Assembly: GCF_018446385.1 (NCBI RefSeq)
Contig: NC_056005.1
Location: 94,392,984-94,456,983, forward strand
Direction: 5' to 3'
Length of the DNA stretch: 64,000 nucleotides
Origin: Zingiber officinale
Lineage: Eukaryota > Streptophyta > Magnoliopsida > Zingiberales > Zingiberaceae
Shown here: positions 1 through 12,320 of the stretch, in pieces
Numbering within the stretch: the first letter of the stretch is position 1
Layout: each line of letters begins with the position of its first letter
Program-made: the position numbers and the translations under genes
The notes under the pieces: model-generated
Seen by the model: only the letters and a program-made list of their open reading frames with translations
Told to the model about the DNA's origin: nothing
The model's database searches: none

Positions 1-1981
1 CCATCGAACTTATTAATACAACGAATCAAGCGATCTAACTATTCTTCTTGGCACGCAACTAAAGGATACTGGACTCCTGGCATGTCCGCTGCGAGCGCTT
101 CCCAATTTACCCTGGTGGTCGGTAGAAAACTTTCATAGGACCAGATCGGTCACTCGAAGCTCGATGTTATCAGCCTGATTAATCTTTTTTTTTTTTGGCA
201 CGCACTTGTTCATTCAATTCCAACTCTCATTCCCTCATTTCCTTGACGATTATAGTTACTCATTTAGTTAGCTCCTCCTCCAAAAGGAAAAAAAAAAAAG
301 ATTGGATGTTTCATTGCATCATAGATCCTTCCAGACCTTCAAAAGCTATATATCAGCTAATCACAAAGCACATGGAGGATTTAACCCACTATAATTCTGA
401 TGTTAGGGATCGGACCGGATAATGATTATCTTGTGGGCTAATGAGAAGGGAGATTTAAGGAAAATTTAAGAAGAGAAATCAAAGAAACAAAAAGAAATTC
501 ATTGTTTACCAAAAAAATTCCTCAAACAGCTAAACAGGTTATTTATATAGACTACAGACCAAAAAACCAAAATAAGAAAAAAAAACACTAATACATAGAC
601 TCTAAGACCCAAATAAGGAAAGAAACACTAATGAATGGACTTCAATTCCCATCGGGTAAAGAAAGGAACAAGTTTGGCAAAAAAATATATATATACATCG
701 TAATAAAAATCCTAACATGAAGAATTTAGCAAAATAAGATGCTTAATTAGAGTCTAATCCTATTCCATAAATATCAAATATACCAAAAATACCCTGAATA
801 CTATAAAAATAAAATTTATTAAAAAATAGTAAAAACATGTTCGAATGCTCGGATGAAGGCCTAAATAATAATTTTTAGGCCCAAACTTGGCTGTTACAAA
901 TTCTCCGATAATAAACTTAGATTTTCTACACTCATGAATGCTGGTAAAGTATGATTCTAAGTCTAAACTCAAAAGTTATCACTCTTTAAATTCTAAAGAA
1001 TTATATTGGATTAGGTTGGTCCTACATCAAATTCTTGAGTCAGCGCCAACTATGATAAACAAAGCGAGCCAAAACCTATTGTGTCGATATACAATAAAAT
1101 CAAACTATAAAAACCTTAATTAAACCATCACACCTATACTTATAATAATTAACATAAGTATTTTAAGATTAAGAAATTATCTCAAAGCTATTAATAATTA
1201 ATTTTTTCATTTTATTTTAAACAAATGAGTTTACGAAGGACAACTACTTCAAATGAGTTCAAGTGTTCAAATTTCATCTTACTAATCTTGAAATTAATAG
1301 ACGATCTTCTTGAAAATTTGATTCATTCACCTTTAAAAATCGACCTTTGGAAAATATTTTTAATCTTTATTAATTAGAATTCCAACTTCTACACCCGTGA
1401 AGGCTTCCCTTCCCTTCCTTGCTAAGATCCAACAAGGTCTATTCATAAAACATATACAACACACAAAAAGACATTCTTTCCTTTAATTTCTCCTTGGACG
1501 GCTGCAAGTCCGCTGGTGCAAATCGAGTTCATCAGTCACGGGACGTTGTCCTCAATGAAGTACTCTCCAGTCTCGATCAAATGCCCCACAATCCATTCAC
1601 TTTATTTCAACAACTCTCGCAAAAAAAAATTAAAATAAACAAATAAAAAAGAACAATCACACGCACAACAGTGTGTATATATATATATATAAATATGCTT
1701 CCAATGGCAACAAATTGTGAAGAATTGATTGCTGAAATGAACACTTAGTTTATTAATTCCCACACACTCGATGAGATCACCATAACACACTCACTCACGG
1801 ACTCACAGCCACTCTCACACTCACACTACTGATCAAGCCAACAATATAATGCGAAGAAACAATGCAGGCATTCCTAGCTTAATGATCATTAATTAATTAA
1901 GAAGTACTACACTACTCTAATGATGAGGAGGAGGAGGATCAATGGATATGTGGGATTAGGGTTAGGGTTGTGGGAGGGGGG
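1..1981. other. AT-rich intergenic DNA, no gene seen
   Basis: I see no convincing coding exon, RNA gene or transposon end here. Open frames are short and of low-complexity composition. A short TA microsatellite lies near 1674-1692. Just 3' of the proline-rich gene, around 1954-1968, is a short run of telomere-like TTAGGG units, too short to be a telomeric tract. Confidence 0.5.
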
Positions 1982-2719
1982 CTAGAGGGAGCAGGTGTAG
2001 CCGGGCGGCGGGGCTTTGCCGCAGGTGAGGAGGAGCTGGAGGGCGAGGGGGAGGTAGATGTTGATGTTGAGGAGCTTGAGCTTGATGGTGGTGCAGAGGC
2101 AGACGGCGGCCTCCAGCTCCACCAGCCCCTGCAGCAGCGGGCAGCACTGGTTGGCCACCGGGTCGCCGAGGCCGATGTGGACCAGGCCGCCGAGCAGGTC
2201 CACGCACGCCCCGATCTTGAGGCTGTCCGCCGGGCAGCTCGCCGGGGGCGGGTTCGCAGGTGGAAGCAAGGGCGGCGGCGGTGGGCAAGGTGTTCTTCCG
2301 CCTACCGGAGGCGGTTGGATCACCGGGGGACCGGTTATCGGTGGGTATCCGATCACCGGTGGCACCGTGACTGGTGGATTTCCTATCACCGGAGGCACCG
2401 TCACGGGTGGATTTCCGATCACCGGTGGGACAGTGATGGGTGGTTTTCCTATCACCGGAGGCACCGTGACAGGTGGTTTTCCGATCACCGGAGGGATGGT
2501 GATGGGTGGTTTTCCGATGGGAGGGTGGACATAGGGCGGTTTTCCGATGACCGGGGGTTTGGTTTTGGGGGGCTTATGGGGGTGTCTAGGAGGCTTCGGA
2601 TATTTAGGTTTGGAGGAGGGAGGGCAAGTAGCGGCGCCGTCGGAGGTGAGGGGGAGGAGAAGGGAGGAGACAAGGAGCATGGAGCCGATGAAGACGACTC
2701 GAGAGTTAGAGGAAGCCAT
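1982..2719 (-). CDS. hybrid proline-rich cell-wall protein with eight-cysteine domain
   Basis: This is a single-exon gene for 245 residues. I start it at the ATG at 2717-2719 rather than the in-frame ATG 60 bases upstream, because the downstream start puts a signal peptide (basic start, then a hydrophobic run near residues 8-25) at the N-terminus. Residues of about 30-150 are Pro/Lys/Val-rich and built from an 11-residue repeat of the type PPVTVPPVIGK, repeated about seven times. The last 85 or so residues carry the eight-cysteine pattern C..C..CC..CLC..C..C of the lipid-transfer/HyPRP family (Hydrophob_seed), ending in PPPGYTCSL. Proteins of this build are secreted and link cell wall to plasma membrane; no enzymatic role is known. 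Repeat number probably varies between alleles, as the DNA is a 33-bp minisatellite. The C-terminal domain and architecture make the family call secure; the specific paralogue is not decidable. Confidence 0.95.
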   Translation of the reverse strand: MASSNSRVVFIGSMLLVSSLLLPLTSDGAATCPPSSKPKYPKPPRHPHKPPKTKPPVIGKPPYVHPPIGKPPITIPPVIGKPPVTVPPVIGKPPITVPPVIGNPPVTVPPVIGNPPVTVPPVIGYPPITGPPVIQPPPVGGRTPCPPPPPLLPPANPPPASCPADSLKIGACVDLLGGLVHIGLGDPVANQCCPLLQGLVELEAAVCLCTTIKLKLLNINIYLPLALQLLLTCGKAPPPGYTCSL

Positions 2720-2783
2720 GGCGATGAGGCCTCTTGGACTCACCCACTCACTCCTTTTGAAGAGAGAGTGAGTGTGCATGTGC

Positions 2784-2850
2784 TTAAATAAGAGTTGAAA
2801 GGGTTCACGTGAAGAATATTAGACATGCAATTAGGGTTAGGGTTTAGGGT
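2784..2850 (-). promoter_or_regulatory. candidate core promoter of the proline-rich gene
   Basis: Read on the minus strand, a TATA-like TATTTAA lies about 65-70 bases before the ATG (2784-2790). A palindromic G-box CACGTG lies at 2806-2811, and telo-box-like AAACCCTAA units lie at 2831-2850. Spacing and order fit a plant promoter. Function is inferred only from the motifs. Confidence 0.5.
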
Positions 2851-3390
2851 GTGGGGGCGTATGGATAGCTACTGACGGTCTCACTCACATTCATATCGTG
2901 CATATCCCATTCCGACTTTTCCACGAGGCAATGTCGAAAGGCAATACTCATGGATTGTCACGGCAAGAAAAGAAAGTTCATCTGGAAAAAAAAAAAAAGT
3001 TGATAATCCTATTATTTTGATTGGTAATATGAATTATATATCTGTCAAAAAAATTTTGTCAGGACTTGGCCGGTAATTTATGATCGGTAAATATCATTAC
3101 CCGGTTATTATTTTAGCCATTATTAGGGTATTCTCGGTGCTTGATATGTGAATGAGGGTGATCACATGGCTAGCTAGATATATAGCTAACTAAGTTGTAA
3201 TGAAGACATGATTTTCCTAATTGTCCTTTTTTCATCCCTAATCATATACTTAACTACATAGGAAAAGACAAAGTAAGACTTTAACACACACCATTTGATC
3301 GGATGCACATCGACACGAAATATAAAAGGTTGGAGATGAATCGATAACATAAACAAACAAATATTCGAATTCGAGAGAGATGGCATAGAA

Positions 3391-3488
3391 CTAATTAGAG
3401 ACGGAATTATGTTTCCGTCTCTAATTAGAGACGGAATTATGTTTCCGTCTCTAATCAAAGACAGAAGAGACTGTATTTTGTTGTAGTG
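3391..3488 (-). repeat. CACTA-like terminal fragment with hairpin repeat
   Basis: A 30-bp unit occurs twice in perfect tandem (3391-3420 and 3421-3450). Each unit is itself an inverted repeat, with arms TAGAGACGGAA and TTCCGTCTCTA. About 38 bp further the sequence reads TTTTGTTGTAGTG, whose complement CACTACAACAAAA looks like a CACTA transposon terminus ending at 3488. Sub-terminal inverted units beside such an end are typical of that superfamily. I could not find the opposite end or a clean 3-bp target duplication, so this may be a fragment. Confidence 0.4.
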
Positions 3489-4656
3489 TAAGGCCAAGGC
3501 CCTCTTCACTTGAAATCTAATTAAGATCTCTATCTATGCAATTGTATTATTGTTGTGCACGAATCTTAAAGCAATGCGATTAAAAAATAACATTTGATTA
3601 ACATATACAAATTAATATACTTATATTATAAATTGTTGGACAGTGTTACATAATCATTTTTTGCTACAATTATATTATAAATTATCTTATAGTTTTATAT
3701 TTCTCAAACCAAGCCTTCACGATTGGATCGAAATAGATGAGTTTGCGATTGGATCGAAATAGATGAGTCCTTTGCGTAAAAAAAAACATGTTCGCTTGTG
3801 AGATCTTAAGAAAAAGACATTTCCATGACTGACCTAGACAGTGTGGCACATGTACTTGAATAGCTCTTGTAGTTTTGTGCAACCAAATCATGAACCACAG
3901 CTAAGCATATTTTCGCTATCTCTATAAAGGACTCGGGGGGCCGCTTTAGTACCACTAGCTATGACCGAACCGATTACTATAAAAATTCGCTATGCAAAAC
4001 GGAAGCATATAAGTTTTATCGCTCAATCGATGAATCGTATCACTAACGAGTTAAGTATCCATTGTAGTGTAAAATAGAATAGATTCAATTTGAGTACAAT
4101 TAGAAATTTAGAATGTTCATTGTCAATATGAATAAATAATATTTTAAAAAATAAATATGCAACACCGTGAAATTATTGGAGTGGGGCCGTTTACTGCGGC
4201 GGAGCATTGGAAGGATGGGGAAGGGGAGAAGGACGGAGAATGAGGAGTCCGTGAAGGGGTGGCTTGTGGCTGCTGTCCGGTGCAGGCTTTCTGTGCGGAT
4301 TGATTCGGCGCATAGGCACATGGCGACCCGTGACTTGTCATTTGTCCTCTTCTTTCTTTCTTTTCTTCCTGTTCTTTCTCTCTTTTGTTTTTGGATGTGC
4401 ATGCGGAGACACGCATGCATGATGCTTCATGCGGCCATGTAATCTCTCACGTGAGCGGATATCACCGACTCTGAATGGATTGCGTGGTGGGGCCCTCTAT
4501 TTCTGTGGGCGGCCAATGGTGAGATCAGTCATCGCGTGCCGTACTGGTTAGATTATATATTATATAATAATATTAATATATTATATAATAATATAATATA
4601 TTAAAATTATAAAATTAGGATTGATCCGAGTTAAGAGTAAAATGGGTCGGACTGAC
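3489..4656. other. intergenic, no gene supported
   Basis: A 26-bp direct duplication lies at 3721-3772 and an AT-rich patch at about 4550-4610. A second TTGTAGTGTAA string occurs near 4060-4070. A more GC-rich patch at 4180-4440 is open in several frames on both strands but encodes nothing I recognise and has no supporting codon pattern. Confidence 0.4.
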
Positions 4657-5276
4657 TAGGGCTGTAAACAAGTCGAGTTGAGTCGAGTCGAGTTTTAGGG
4701 TATTCAAGTTTGTTTGATAAGATAATCGAGCCGAGTCGAGCCGAACTTAAAATGAACCAAGCTTTTGAAATGAGTGTTCAAGCTTGGCTTGGTTTATTTT
4801 TTATGAGCTTGAGCTTGTTTGAAACTTGGCTTGAACTTGGTTCGTTTAGATGTTATCAAGCTCTCAATTCAAGCTTGCCTTGAGCTTGGTTCAAGCTTGG
4901 CTTGAGCTTGGTTCGTTTAGATGTTATCAAGCTCTCAATTCAAGCTTATTTGATTATTTGAAACTTTTAATTGTTTGATTGGTTATTAAGCTTGATAATT
5001 TAAATTTATTTATTTATTTTATTTTATTTTATTATTTATTTAGCATATTGAAAAAAATTTTATTAATAAATATTGTTCGTGAACATTGTTCACGAGTGTT
5101 ATTCACGAACGTTAACAAGCTGAACACATATGTGTTGAAGCTTGTTTGTTTAGCTTAACGAGCTGTTCAAGCTTGTTTGTTTAATTAATCTAATGTATAT
5201 TGAACGAACATAAACAAGTTCTTACCAAGTCGAACACCAAACTTATTCACGAACGCTTGATTCATTTACAACCTTA
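4657..5276. mobile_element. hAT-like MITE, family A, copy 1
   Basis: A 620-bp non-autonomous element. It opens with TAGGGCTGTAAA and closes with TTTACAACCTTA, which are imperfect inverted repeats. It is flanked by an 8-bp duplication, GGACTGAC on the left and GGACTGGC on the right (one mismatch). The interior is a patchwork of AAGCTTG/TTCGAG-type short motifs with no coding capacity. The same family occurs at 21428-22060 and 54364-54993. Confidence 0.88.
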
Positions 5277-6380
5277 GGACTGGCTACCCGTGATTCGGTT
5301 TGGACGGGCAGGGTTAGGTCAAGAGGTGAACCAAGCACGGCCAAGGCGAGCGGGGGTGAACCATCCACAGCCGGCTTCGCATAGTTTTATGCCCTGGTTA
5401 CTTCAAAGTATGAATGAGAAAAAGAATAAGAATTGAGATATGTGCATAAGTATTTGAAGTAATAGGATTAAATTAAATTATGTCGGTGGAATAGATTTTG
5501 AAAGACATTGAAATCACATGGAATGATATAAGAGGCATTCACAAGGGGCATCTTTTTCAATTCACGACAATGACACCATCAAAATTCTCTAGTATGCACA
5601 AACCACATTGCGTCTTCAGGACTTATTCGTTACTCACTTGATGCCATCATCCTCGAGTAATAGTGTGGTTTGCACTACAATTTCTTGAAGTAAGATGATC
5701 GGAGCGAAATTGTAGGGGAGTTGATGGAGTAGAGGAGGAAGATGGAGGAGGAAACGTCAAAGTTTGTTGGGTGATAGCGAAATGAGATGAAAGGAATATT
5801 GAGAGGGAGAACGAAAAAAATGTTAAACCAGTTGTGAATAAGGAAGAAGGAAAAGGACAATGGAGTCCTCCCTTCCCGCACCTGCTTTGTGTGTTCCTCT
5901 CCTTCATCTACACATTATATCCATCTGAAATCGGTGAAAACTAGAATATCAATGAGTAGACTTCAAAATTGACTGGAAGAAAACCTTTAAGAAGAAATAA
6001 CTAGGAGCACCTACAAACTCACAAAATTGGAGGGAAAAAGGAAGCATTAGCAAATAGGTCAAGAGAGTTCATGGCACAGTCATTCTGATGCTCAAATCAG
6101 TAAGATGAAAAAGATACACAAAGGATGAACAGTAGAAAAAAAAGAAAATAAGGTACTCGCATGATACAATGTCCCTTTATAGGTAAGGGTGAGGCTCCTT
6201 ATATAATACCTCTCTCATGTCTCTTACCACAATCTTTCTCATTAATAAAGCATTCCATCTTAATCAAGAATATGTCAAATCGGGATATTTTTATTGTATT
6301 GATTAGTTCCATCACCCCTATCCAGTTTCATACTATTGCACGTGCATCTGACATCCCACGCACAACAATTATTACGTTTA
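5277..6380. other. intergenic, no gene supported
   Basis: AT-rich sequence with short, low-complexity open frames only. A CACTACAATTTCTTG string near 5673 resembles a CACTA end, but I find no partner end. Confidence 0.4.
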
Positions 6381-6974
6381 GATCATCTCCAATCGGTACC
6401 CTTTTACATCATTTTGGTGTAAAACGGACACCAAATTAAATCTCCATCAATGGAGACCCCAAAATTTACACTAAAATGGTGCAAGTACGGCTTTTTAAAA
6501 TATAATATATTATAATATTAAATTTATATTTAAAATATTCTTAAATATTATAAATTAATATTATTTAATTTAATTTAATTTATTATGTAAATTTTATATA
6601 AATTGTCTATGATTGTATATTATCTTTAAATATTAAATGTTAGTATGTTTATTAAATTATTTCTAACAAAATTACAAGATACTAATTTTAATTTTCTTTA
6701 ACTAAAAACATAATATCATAAAAATTAGTTATTATGTACAATAAAATTTTTAATTTTAATAGTAACTATTATCGTAATAAAAATATTTAACAAATTAATA
6801 TGTATGTTGAATAATAAATTATAAGATGGAAAAATAGAATATTCTAAAGAATATTTCTTTTAATGTAGGAAATGATGTGTATTGGTTGGAGTTGGAAAAA
6901 TTGTTAATGCTCAAAGGACACCAAATTGATGTTGAAAGTGCACTAAAATAGGTTTTATGGTTGGAGATGGTCTT
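6381..6974. mobile_element. Tourist-like (PIF/Harbinger) MITE
   Basis: A 594-bp AT-rich element. The left end GATCATCTCCAATC pairs with the right end GGTTGGAGATGGTC (inverted repeat with two mismatches). TTA lies directly outside both ends (6378-6380 and 6975-6977), the target duplication expected of PIF/Harbinger MITEs. There is no coding capacity. Confidence 0.8.
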
Positions 6975-7017
6975 AGACCCGTCAACCTTAGAGTCTATTG
7001 GGCTTTCGGGGACGAGC

Positions 7018-10000
7018 AGGCCCGACCCAGAGGTCGGGCGGTCCTGGGCGTCTGCCCAGGGCCCAATGTTTTGGGGGGCCCTAAATTTTGTAGATAAATA
7101 TATGTATATATATTTATTTATTTAGGAATTAGGTTAACTTTTACTTTGCTTTTCATCCGTCGGCTGCTGCTCCACGAAATTCATTGTCGGTTGCTGCTCC
7201 TTTGGCGAAATCGCCCCGTTCTGCACCTCTCTCACCTCTGCCGACTGCCGCTCTACGTCTCCTACTTTCCTTCACCTCCGCCGGCTGACGGCTGCTGCTC
7301 TGGCGAATCGCTCCGCTATACTGCACTCTGCATGGCTCACGACTGCACCTCTCTCTCTGACTCTCTCACCTCTAGTCTCTCACCTCTGTCAGTGAGTCTC
7401 TCAGAAGCATATTATACACTTCATTTTACCTATTGATTTCTCTATCTTAATCTCCTTTTTCTTGCTCGTATTCAGGCTGGATGTTGGTGATGGAAGAGAA
7501 ATAAACTTGGAAAAATGCCCAAGAAGCAAGCTTCAGAACTAGTGTATTAAATATCTTGGACTGGTATGTGCCTTAAGCTCACTTAAGTCATAGGTCATAG
7601 CCTATGACTTAATTAGTTAATTGTTCATAGAATAGGAATTTTTTGTTAATTAATTAATTGTAAATTTGGAATTTAATGTTGACTTAATTGTTAAATTAAT
7701 AAATAGGTGGTTTACTACAGTCTACCGTGTCCGAGGCGAGGTGCTTAAGCTGCTAAGTGCTAAGCCTACAATTCTACAAATAATTTCAATCCAGGTGCTA
7801 TTATTCCTTTTATACTCAGACTAAGTTGATTTAAATTATATCTTTTTAATTGTGATTTTGTGAATTATAATATATTGCCTAAAAAACATATTTCTGGATG
7901 TGAAAAAAATAAAAAAATAAAAAAAAGACTAGAACAATTAACTGAATCACAAAGATGTGCTCTTAATAAATTCTTTGTTAAAAGTACAAGTTCTAATGAA
8001 AATATAGAAATTTTAAATAAGGATAATATAGATGAGTCTAAAGAAATACATGATGTTAGCGAGGAGTCTAATGAAATTCATGATGTTAATGATGAATTTA
8101 ATGAAATTCATGATGTTAATGATGAATCTAATGAAATTCATGATGTTAATGAAGATAGAGATAATTTAAGAGAGCATGAAAATGTTACTAATGTAGTAGA
8201 TAATGAGAATAATAATATTGATAAACAATTTATTCATCCACTTGATATATATAACCCAAGAAATTGGGATAATCTTGATAATAATGCATGTGATATTTTA
8301 GTTGAAAAGGGGCCTATAAGAGAAATAAATCTCACATTTCCTTTTGATCACTACTCTAGACATTTTTCAAGTACTTATTATTTTAAAAAGTTAAGTAATG
8401 GAGAGGAAAGAGACCAAAAGTGGTTGGTATACAGTATAAAGTTTATTGCTTTTGTTGTAAGTTATTTAAATCTGAAAACAATAGAAGTTCTTTAGCAAAT
8501 GATGGGTTTAGAGATCGGAAACATATCAATGAACGACTTAAAGAACATGAAAATTCTATTGAACATATAACTAATATGAACTCTTGGAAGGAATTAAGAA
8601 TGAGATTAGATAAAAATGAAACAATTGATAAAGATCTACAACGAGAAATCTCTAAAGAAACAGAGCATTGGAGACAAGTTCTTACAAGAATATTAGCAAT
8701 TGTAAAATGTCTTTCTAAACGTTGTTTGGCTTTTCGGGGATCTAATGAGAAACTATATCAAGAAAGTAATGGAAACATTTTAGGGTTGATTGAAATGATT
8801 GCTGAATTTGACGTTGTAATGCAAGATCATATTAGACGCATTCAAAATAATGAAATTCATCATCATTATCTTGGTCATAAAATTCAGAATGAGTTGATTT
8901 CTCTTTTAGCCGATAATGTTAGAAGTATTATCATTAAGAAAATTAAGGAGGCAAAATATTTTTTCAATAATTCTTGATTGTACTCCGGATATTAGTCATC
9001 AAGAACAAATGACTTTCATAGTACGATGTGTTAATATGTCATCTAGTAATGTGAAAATAGAAGAATATTTTTTAGAGTTTCTAAAAGTTAATGATACATC
9101 TGGTTTTGGACTTTTTAATGAATTAAAAAATATATTAAAATCACTTGATCTTAGTATTGAAAATATTAGAGGTCAAGGTTCGATAATGGTTCTAATATGA
9201 AAGGAAAACACCAAGGAGTTCAAAAGAGGTTGCGTGAAATAAACCCAAGAGCGTTATACATGTCATGTGCTTGTCATAGTCTTAATTTGACTCTTATTGA
9301 TATGGCACATTCTTGTGTTAAAGTCGTTTCTTTTTTTGGAGTAGTTCAATGCATATATACATTGTTTTCAAGTTCTCCTAAAAGATGGAAAGTTTTACTT
9401 GATAATGTGAAAGGATTAACTGTCAAATCTTTTTCAAACACACGTTGGAAAAGTCGTATTAAAAGTGTTCAAGCTATTAGGTTTCAAGCTCTTGAAGTGC
9501 GAAGTGCTTTATTAGAGTTATATGACATTTGTGATGATGCAAAGTCTAAGAGTGAAGCTGAAAGTATAGTTAACTCAATTGAAAGTTTTGAATTTTTACT
9601 TGGTATGGTTATTTGGTATGATATTTTATTTGCTATAAACATGATAAGTAAGAAGTTACAATCAAAATCTATATGCATTGATTCTGTTATGAAACAATTA
9701 GATGGTATAATATCATATTTTGAAAAATATAGGAATGATGGTTTTGCAACAAGTTTGACTATTGTTAAAAGTCTTGCATCTGATATGAATATAGAACCAA
9801 TATTTTCAATGAAACATCGTATTTTTAGAAAAAAAATAATTTGATGAGAAAGAAGATTATGAAATTTCACTATCACCTGAAGAATCTTTTAGAATTGATT
9901 ATTTTGTGATTATTGTAGATATGATAAATTTTTCTTTGAAAAGTAGATTTGATGAAATGAAAATATTTGAAAATATATTTGGTTTTTTGTTTGATTCGAA

Positions 10001-10519
10001 AACATTAAAATCATTGGATAATGATGAGTTGAGAAAATGTTGTGTTAATCTGACATCCACTTTTACGCATGATAATTCATTAGATGTTGAGTTAGATGAT
10101 TTGTTTACAGAATTAAAAATAGTACAACTAACTTTACCAAATGAGATAATGTCGGCAGTTGATATTCTTAATTTTGTAAAAAATATAGATTGTTATCCAA
10201 ATATTGTAATTGCTTATAGAATATTGTTGACTATGCCTGTTACCGTAGGATCAGCTGAAAGAAGTTTCTCAAAATTAAAATTACTGAAAACATACATGAG
10301 ATCAATGATGTTGTAAGAGAGATTGAATGGATTACTAATTTTATCTATTGAAAAAGAGATTTTAGAAAATCTTGAAATTAATAATATTATAGATGATTTT
10401 GCATCTAGAAAAGTTAGAAGAAGTCATTGTAAATAAATTTTACTTTATTAAACAAAATTAGGGTCTATTTTATCGTTTTGCCCGGGGCCTCCTGAACCTG
10501 AATGTTAGGACCGGGGCTG
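7018..10519 (+). mobile_element. hAT transposon with TTF/ZMYM-type transposase, decayed
   Basis: About 3.5 kb. The left end reads about CAGGCCCGACC and the right end complements to CAGCCCCGGTCC, giving short imperfect inverted repeats. Both ends continue into the CCCAGGGCCC/GGGGCC-rich sub-terminal DNA usual for this hAT branch. Flanking 8-mers are GGGACGAG (left) and GGGATAAG (right, 10520-10527); the two differences are both transitions, as expected of an ageing duplication. The left boundary is uncertain by a base or two. The interior carries the transposase relic described separately. Confidence 0.8.
7860..10436 (+). pseudogene. hAT transposase relic (TTF zinc finger, dimerisation domain)
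   Basis: The coding pieces run in order along this span. First is an acidic, Asn-rich N-terminus with four copies of a 12-residue repeat containing NEIHDVND (about 8031-8150). Next is a TTF-type zinc-finger region (WLVYS, then [10 protein letters not shown]) and a region with [10 protein letters not shown] and [10 protein letters not shown]. Then come [13 protein letters not shown] and [12 protein letters not shown], and ALYMSCACHSLNL with an FSNTRWKSR stretch. Last is the C-terminal hAT dimerisation motif SAERSFSKLKLLK. The reading frame is broken at least five times: near 8450 (possibly an intron), 8960, about 9185 (one base missing), 9845-9900, and an in-frame TAA at 10315-10317 that looks like a C-to-T change of CAA. 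It cannot make a full transposase. Confidence 0.87.
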
Positions 10520-10527
10520 GGGATAAG

Positions 10528-10880
10528 CCCTTACAAGAGGAATCTTAGTGGGGCCTAATGGGCTAATACAAGGTATGGGAGCCCGACCCAAGGTTTTGAG
10601 TGAGTCGGTTGAAAGATGTGTCTATTCATCCATGAGGATTTGAGGAGAACTACACTCCTACTGTCAGATGAATCCCATCAGGAAATGCTCTCGGTAGGCC
10701 AATTAAGTCGAAGGAAGCATGATTCTTATGAATCAAGAGAAATCGATCGAAAGAACATTCTTGAGCTGGCTAAGGGTGTTTCCTCATAGAATGTCAACCC
10801 TTCGAGTGGGGAGAATCCGACCGACCAATTGAATCAAGCCCAATTAAGGAAGATAGAGCCGATCGACAACAAGTCTTTTA
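10528..10880. other. short spacer between transposons
   Basis: About 350 bp of unremarkable sequence between the hAT element and the next MITE. I see nothing coding. Confidence 0.4.
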
Positions 10881-11902
10881 GGTGACGTTTGGTTTAGAGG
10901 TTTGGAAATGAGGGAATAGATTCATTCTCAAATTTTATGTTTGGTTGATGGAAATGAAATCAAGATTTTGGAATGAAATCCAAAAATTTGGGTATGGATG
11001 AAATTCACTCTCTCCCTTGGGTTTTGATGGAATGGGAATGAGAATTAAGTTTTAGACGAAAATACCCTTAATATATTTGTTCAATTTTTCTTTCATTTCA
11101 CTCTCTCCTTGTTCATTCTCATTATACTTTCTCTCTCCACATTCTATCATCACACTTTCTATCTCAACATATTTTCTCTCTCCTCATTCTCATTCGTCGC
11201 ATATTCTCTAGCATTTTCTCTATGTATTCTCTCTCATCATACACTCTCTCTCATTATTTTCTCTCTCTTCATTCTCTCCTAATTTTTTCATCATATTTTA
11301 TCTCTCATCATACTTTCTCTTTCCTCAATCTCTCTTACCATACTCTCTCTCCATATTTTCTCTCATCACACTTTCCCTCTCTTCCATCATACTCTCTCTC
11401 CTCATTTTCTCTCATCACACCTTCCCTCTCTTCATTTTTTACCATTACACTTTCTCTCTCATCATATTTTCTCACCATACTTTCTCTCCTCAATCTCTCA
11501 TTTTCTCTCATCACATTTTCTCTCTCTTCATTTTTTCCCATCACTCTTTCTCTCTCAACACACTTTCTCTCTCATCATACTTTTTCTCTTCTCAATCTCT
11601 CCTATCACGCTCTCTCTCCTCATTTTTTCTCATAACTTTTTCTCTCTCATCATACTTTCTCTCTCATCACACTTTCTTTCTCATCATATGTTTCTCTCAC
11701 ATTCAACTTTCTTTCTCATCTAATTTTTTCTCTTATTTTCCTCTAAAGGTAAAAAAGAAAATTTAGGTTCATTTTGATTGAAAATATTCAACTAACCAAA
11801 CATTATTTTTAAGAATGATACTAAATCTCAAACTCATTTCCATTATATAATATTATGATACTCATTCTAATTCCAATTCTTAGGAGAGAACCAAACACCA
11901 CC
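10881..11902. mobile_element. Tourist-like MITE with expanded CT-rich core
   Basis: The ends are GGTGACGTTTGGTT and AACCAAACACCACC, inverted repeats with two mismatches. TTA flanks both sides (10878-10880 and 11903-11905). Most of the 1022 bp is a degenerate pyrimidine tract of TCTCTCATCA-type units at about 11095-11740, open on the plus strand only because it lacks stops. The core looks like a microsatellite-like expansion inside an ordinary MITE. Confidence 0.8.
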
Positions 11903-11905
11903 TTA

Positions 11906-12181
11906 ATCTTTCAGAATGTAAAATCCTATCGATTTCCCACAGTCACATTCATTGATCATCCCATCAGCAAAAATGCTTGACCATTGGAGGCTTTTCAATA
12001 TCATCCGTATCAAGCTAACTGATTTGTCGATAAACAAATTAGATAAGAAATTTCACTAATACCTGATGTAGTGTACGAGAGTTCAAATCTAAATAACTAC
12101 AATTTAATCTTCAATAAAATGAAAAATAATAATTTTATATCCAGATGATGATAAATAATAATAATAATAATAGATAATTAC

Positions 12182-12218
<37 letters not shown>

Positions 12219-12320
12219 TATCAAGAGAATGTACTAGAAGCACTATATCAAAGGCGGACGACTGATTTCTTTCGAATTCTCATTGCAAAGCGGCCGGCGA
12301 GATCGCTCTTTGTCGGGGAA
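11906..12320. other. upstream region of the small two-exon gene
   Basis: Holds ATA/TAA microsatellites (about 12150-12220), then GC-rich sequence from 12250 that may be the 5' leader of the gene starting at 12321. Confidence 0.4.

Noticed and set aside
2831-2850. Telomere-like TTTAGGG units
   Set aside because: Only about three units; more likely promoter telo-boxes than an interstitial telomere.
4144-4442. Overlapping open frames on both strands in a GC-richer patch
   Set aside because: Open on both strands, no domain, no plausible splice partners; composition alone explains it.
5673-5690. CACTACAATTTCTTG as a CACTA transposon start
   Set aside because: No matching TTGTAGTG end downstream and no duplication; likely chance.
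11222-11635. 137-codon Ser/Leu-rich frame
   Set aside because: It is the translation of a TCTCTCATCA-type simple repeat in a MITE core.
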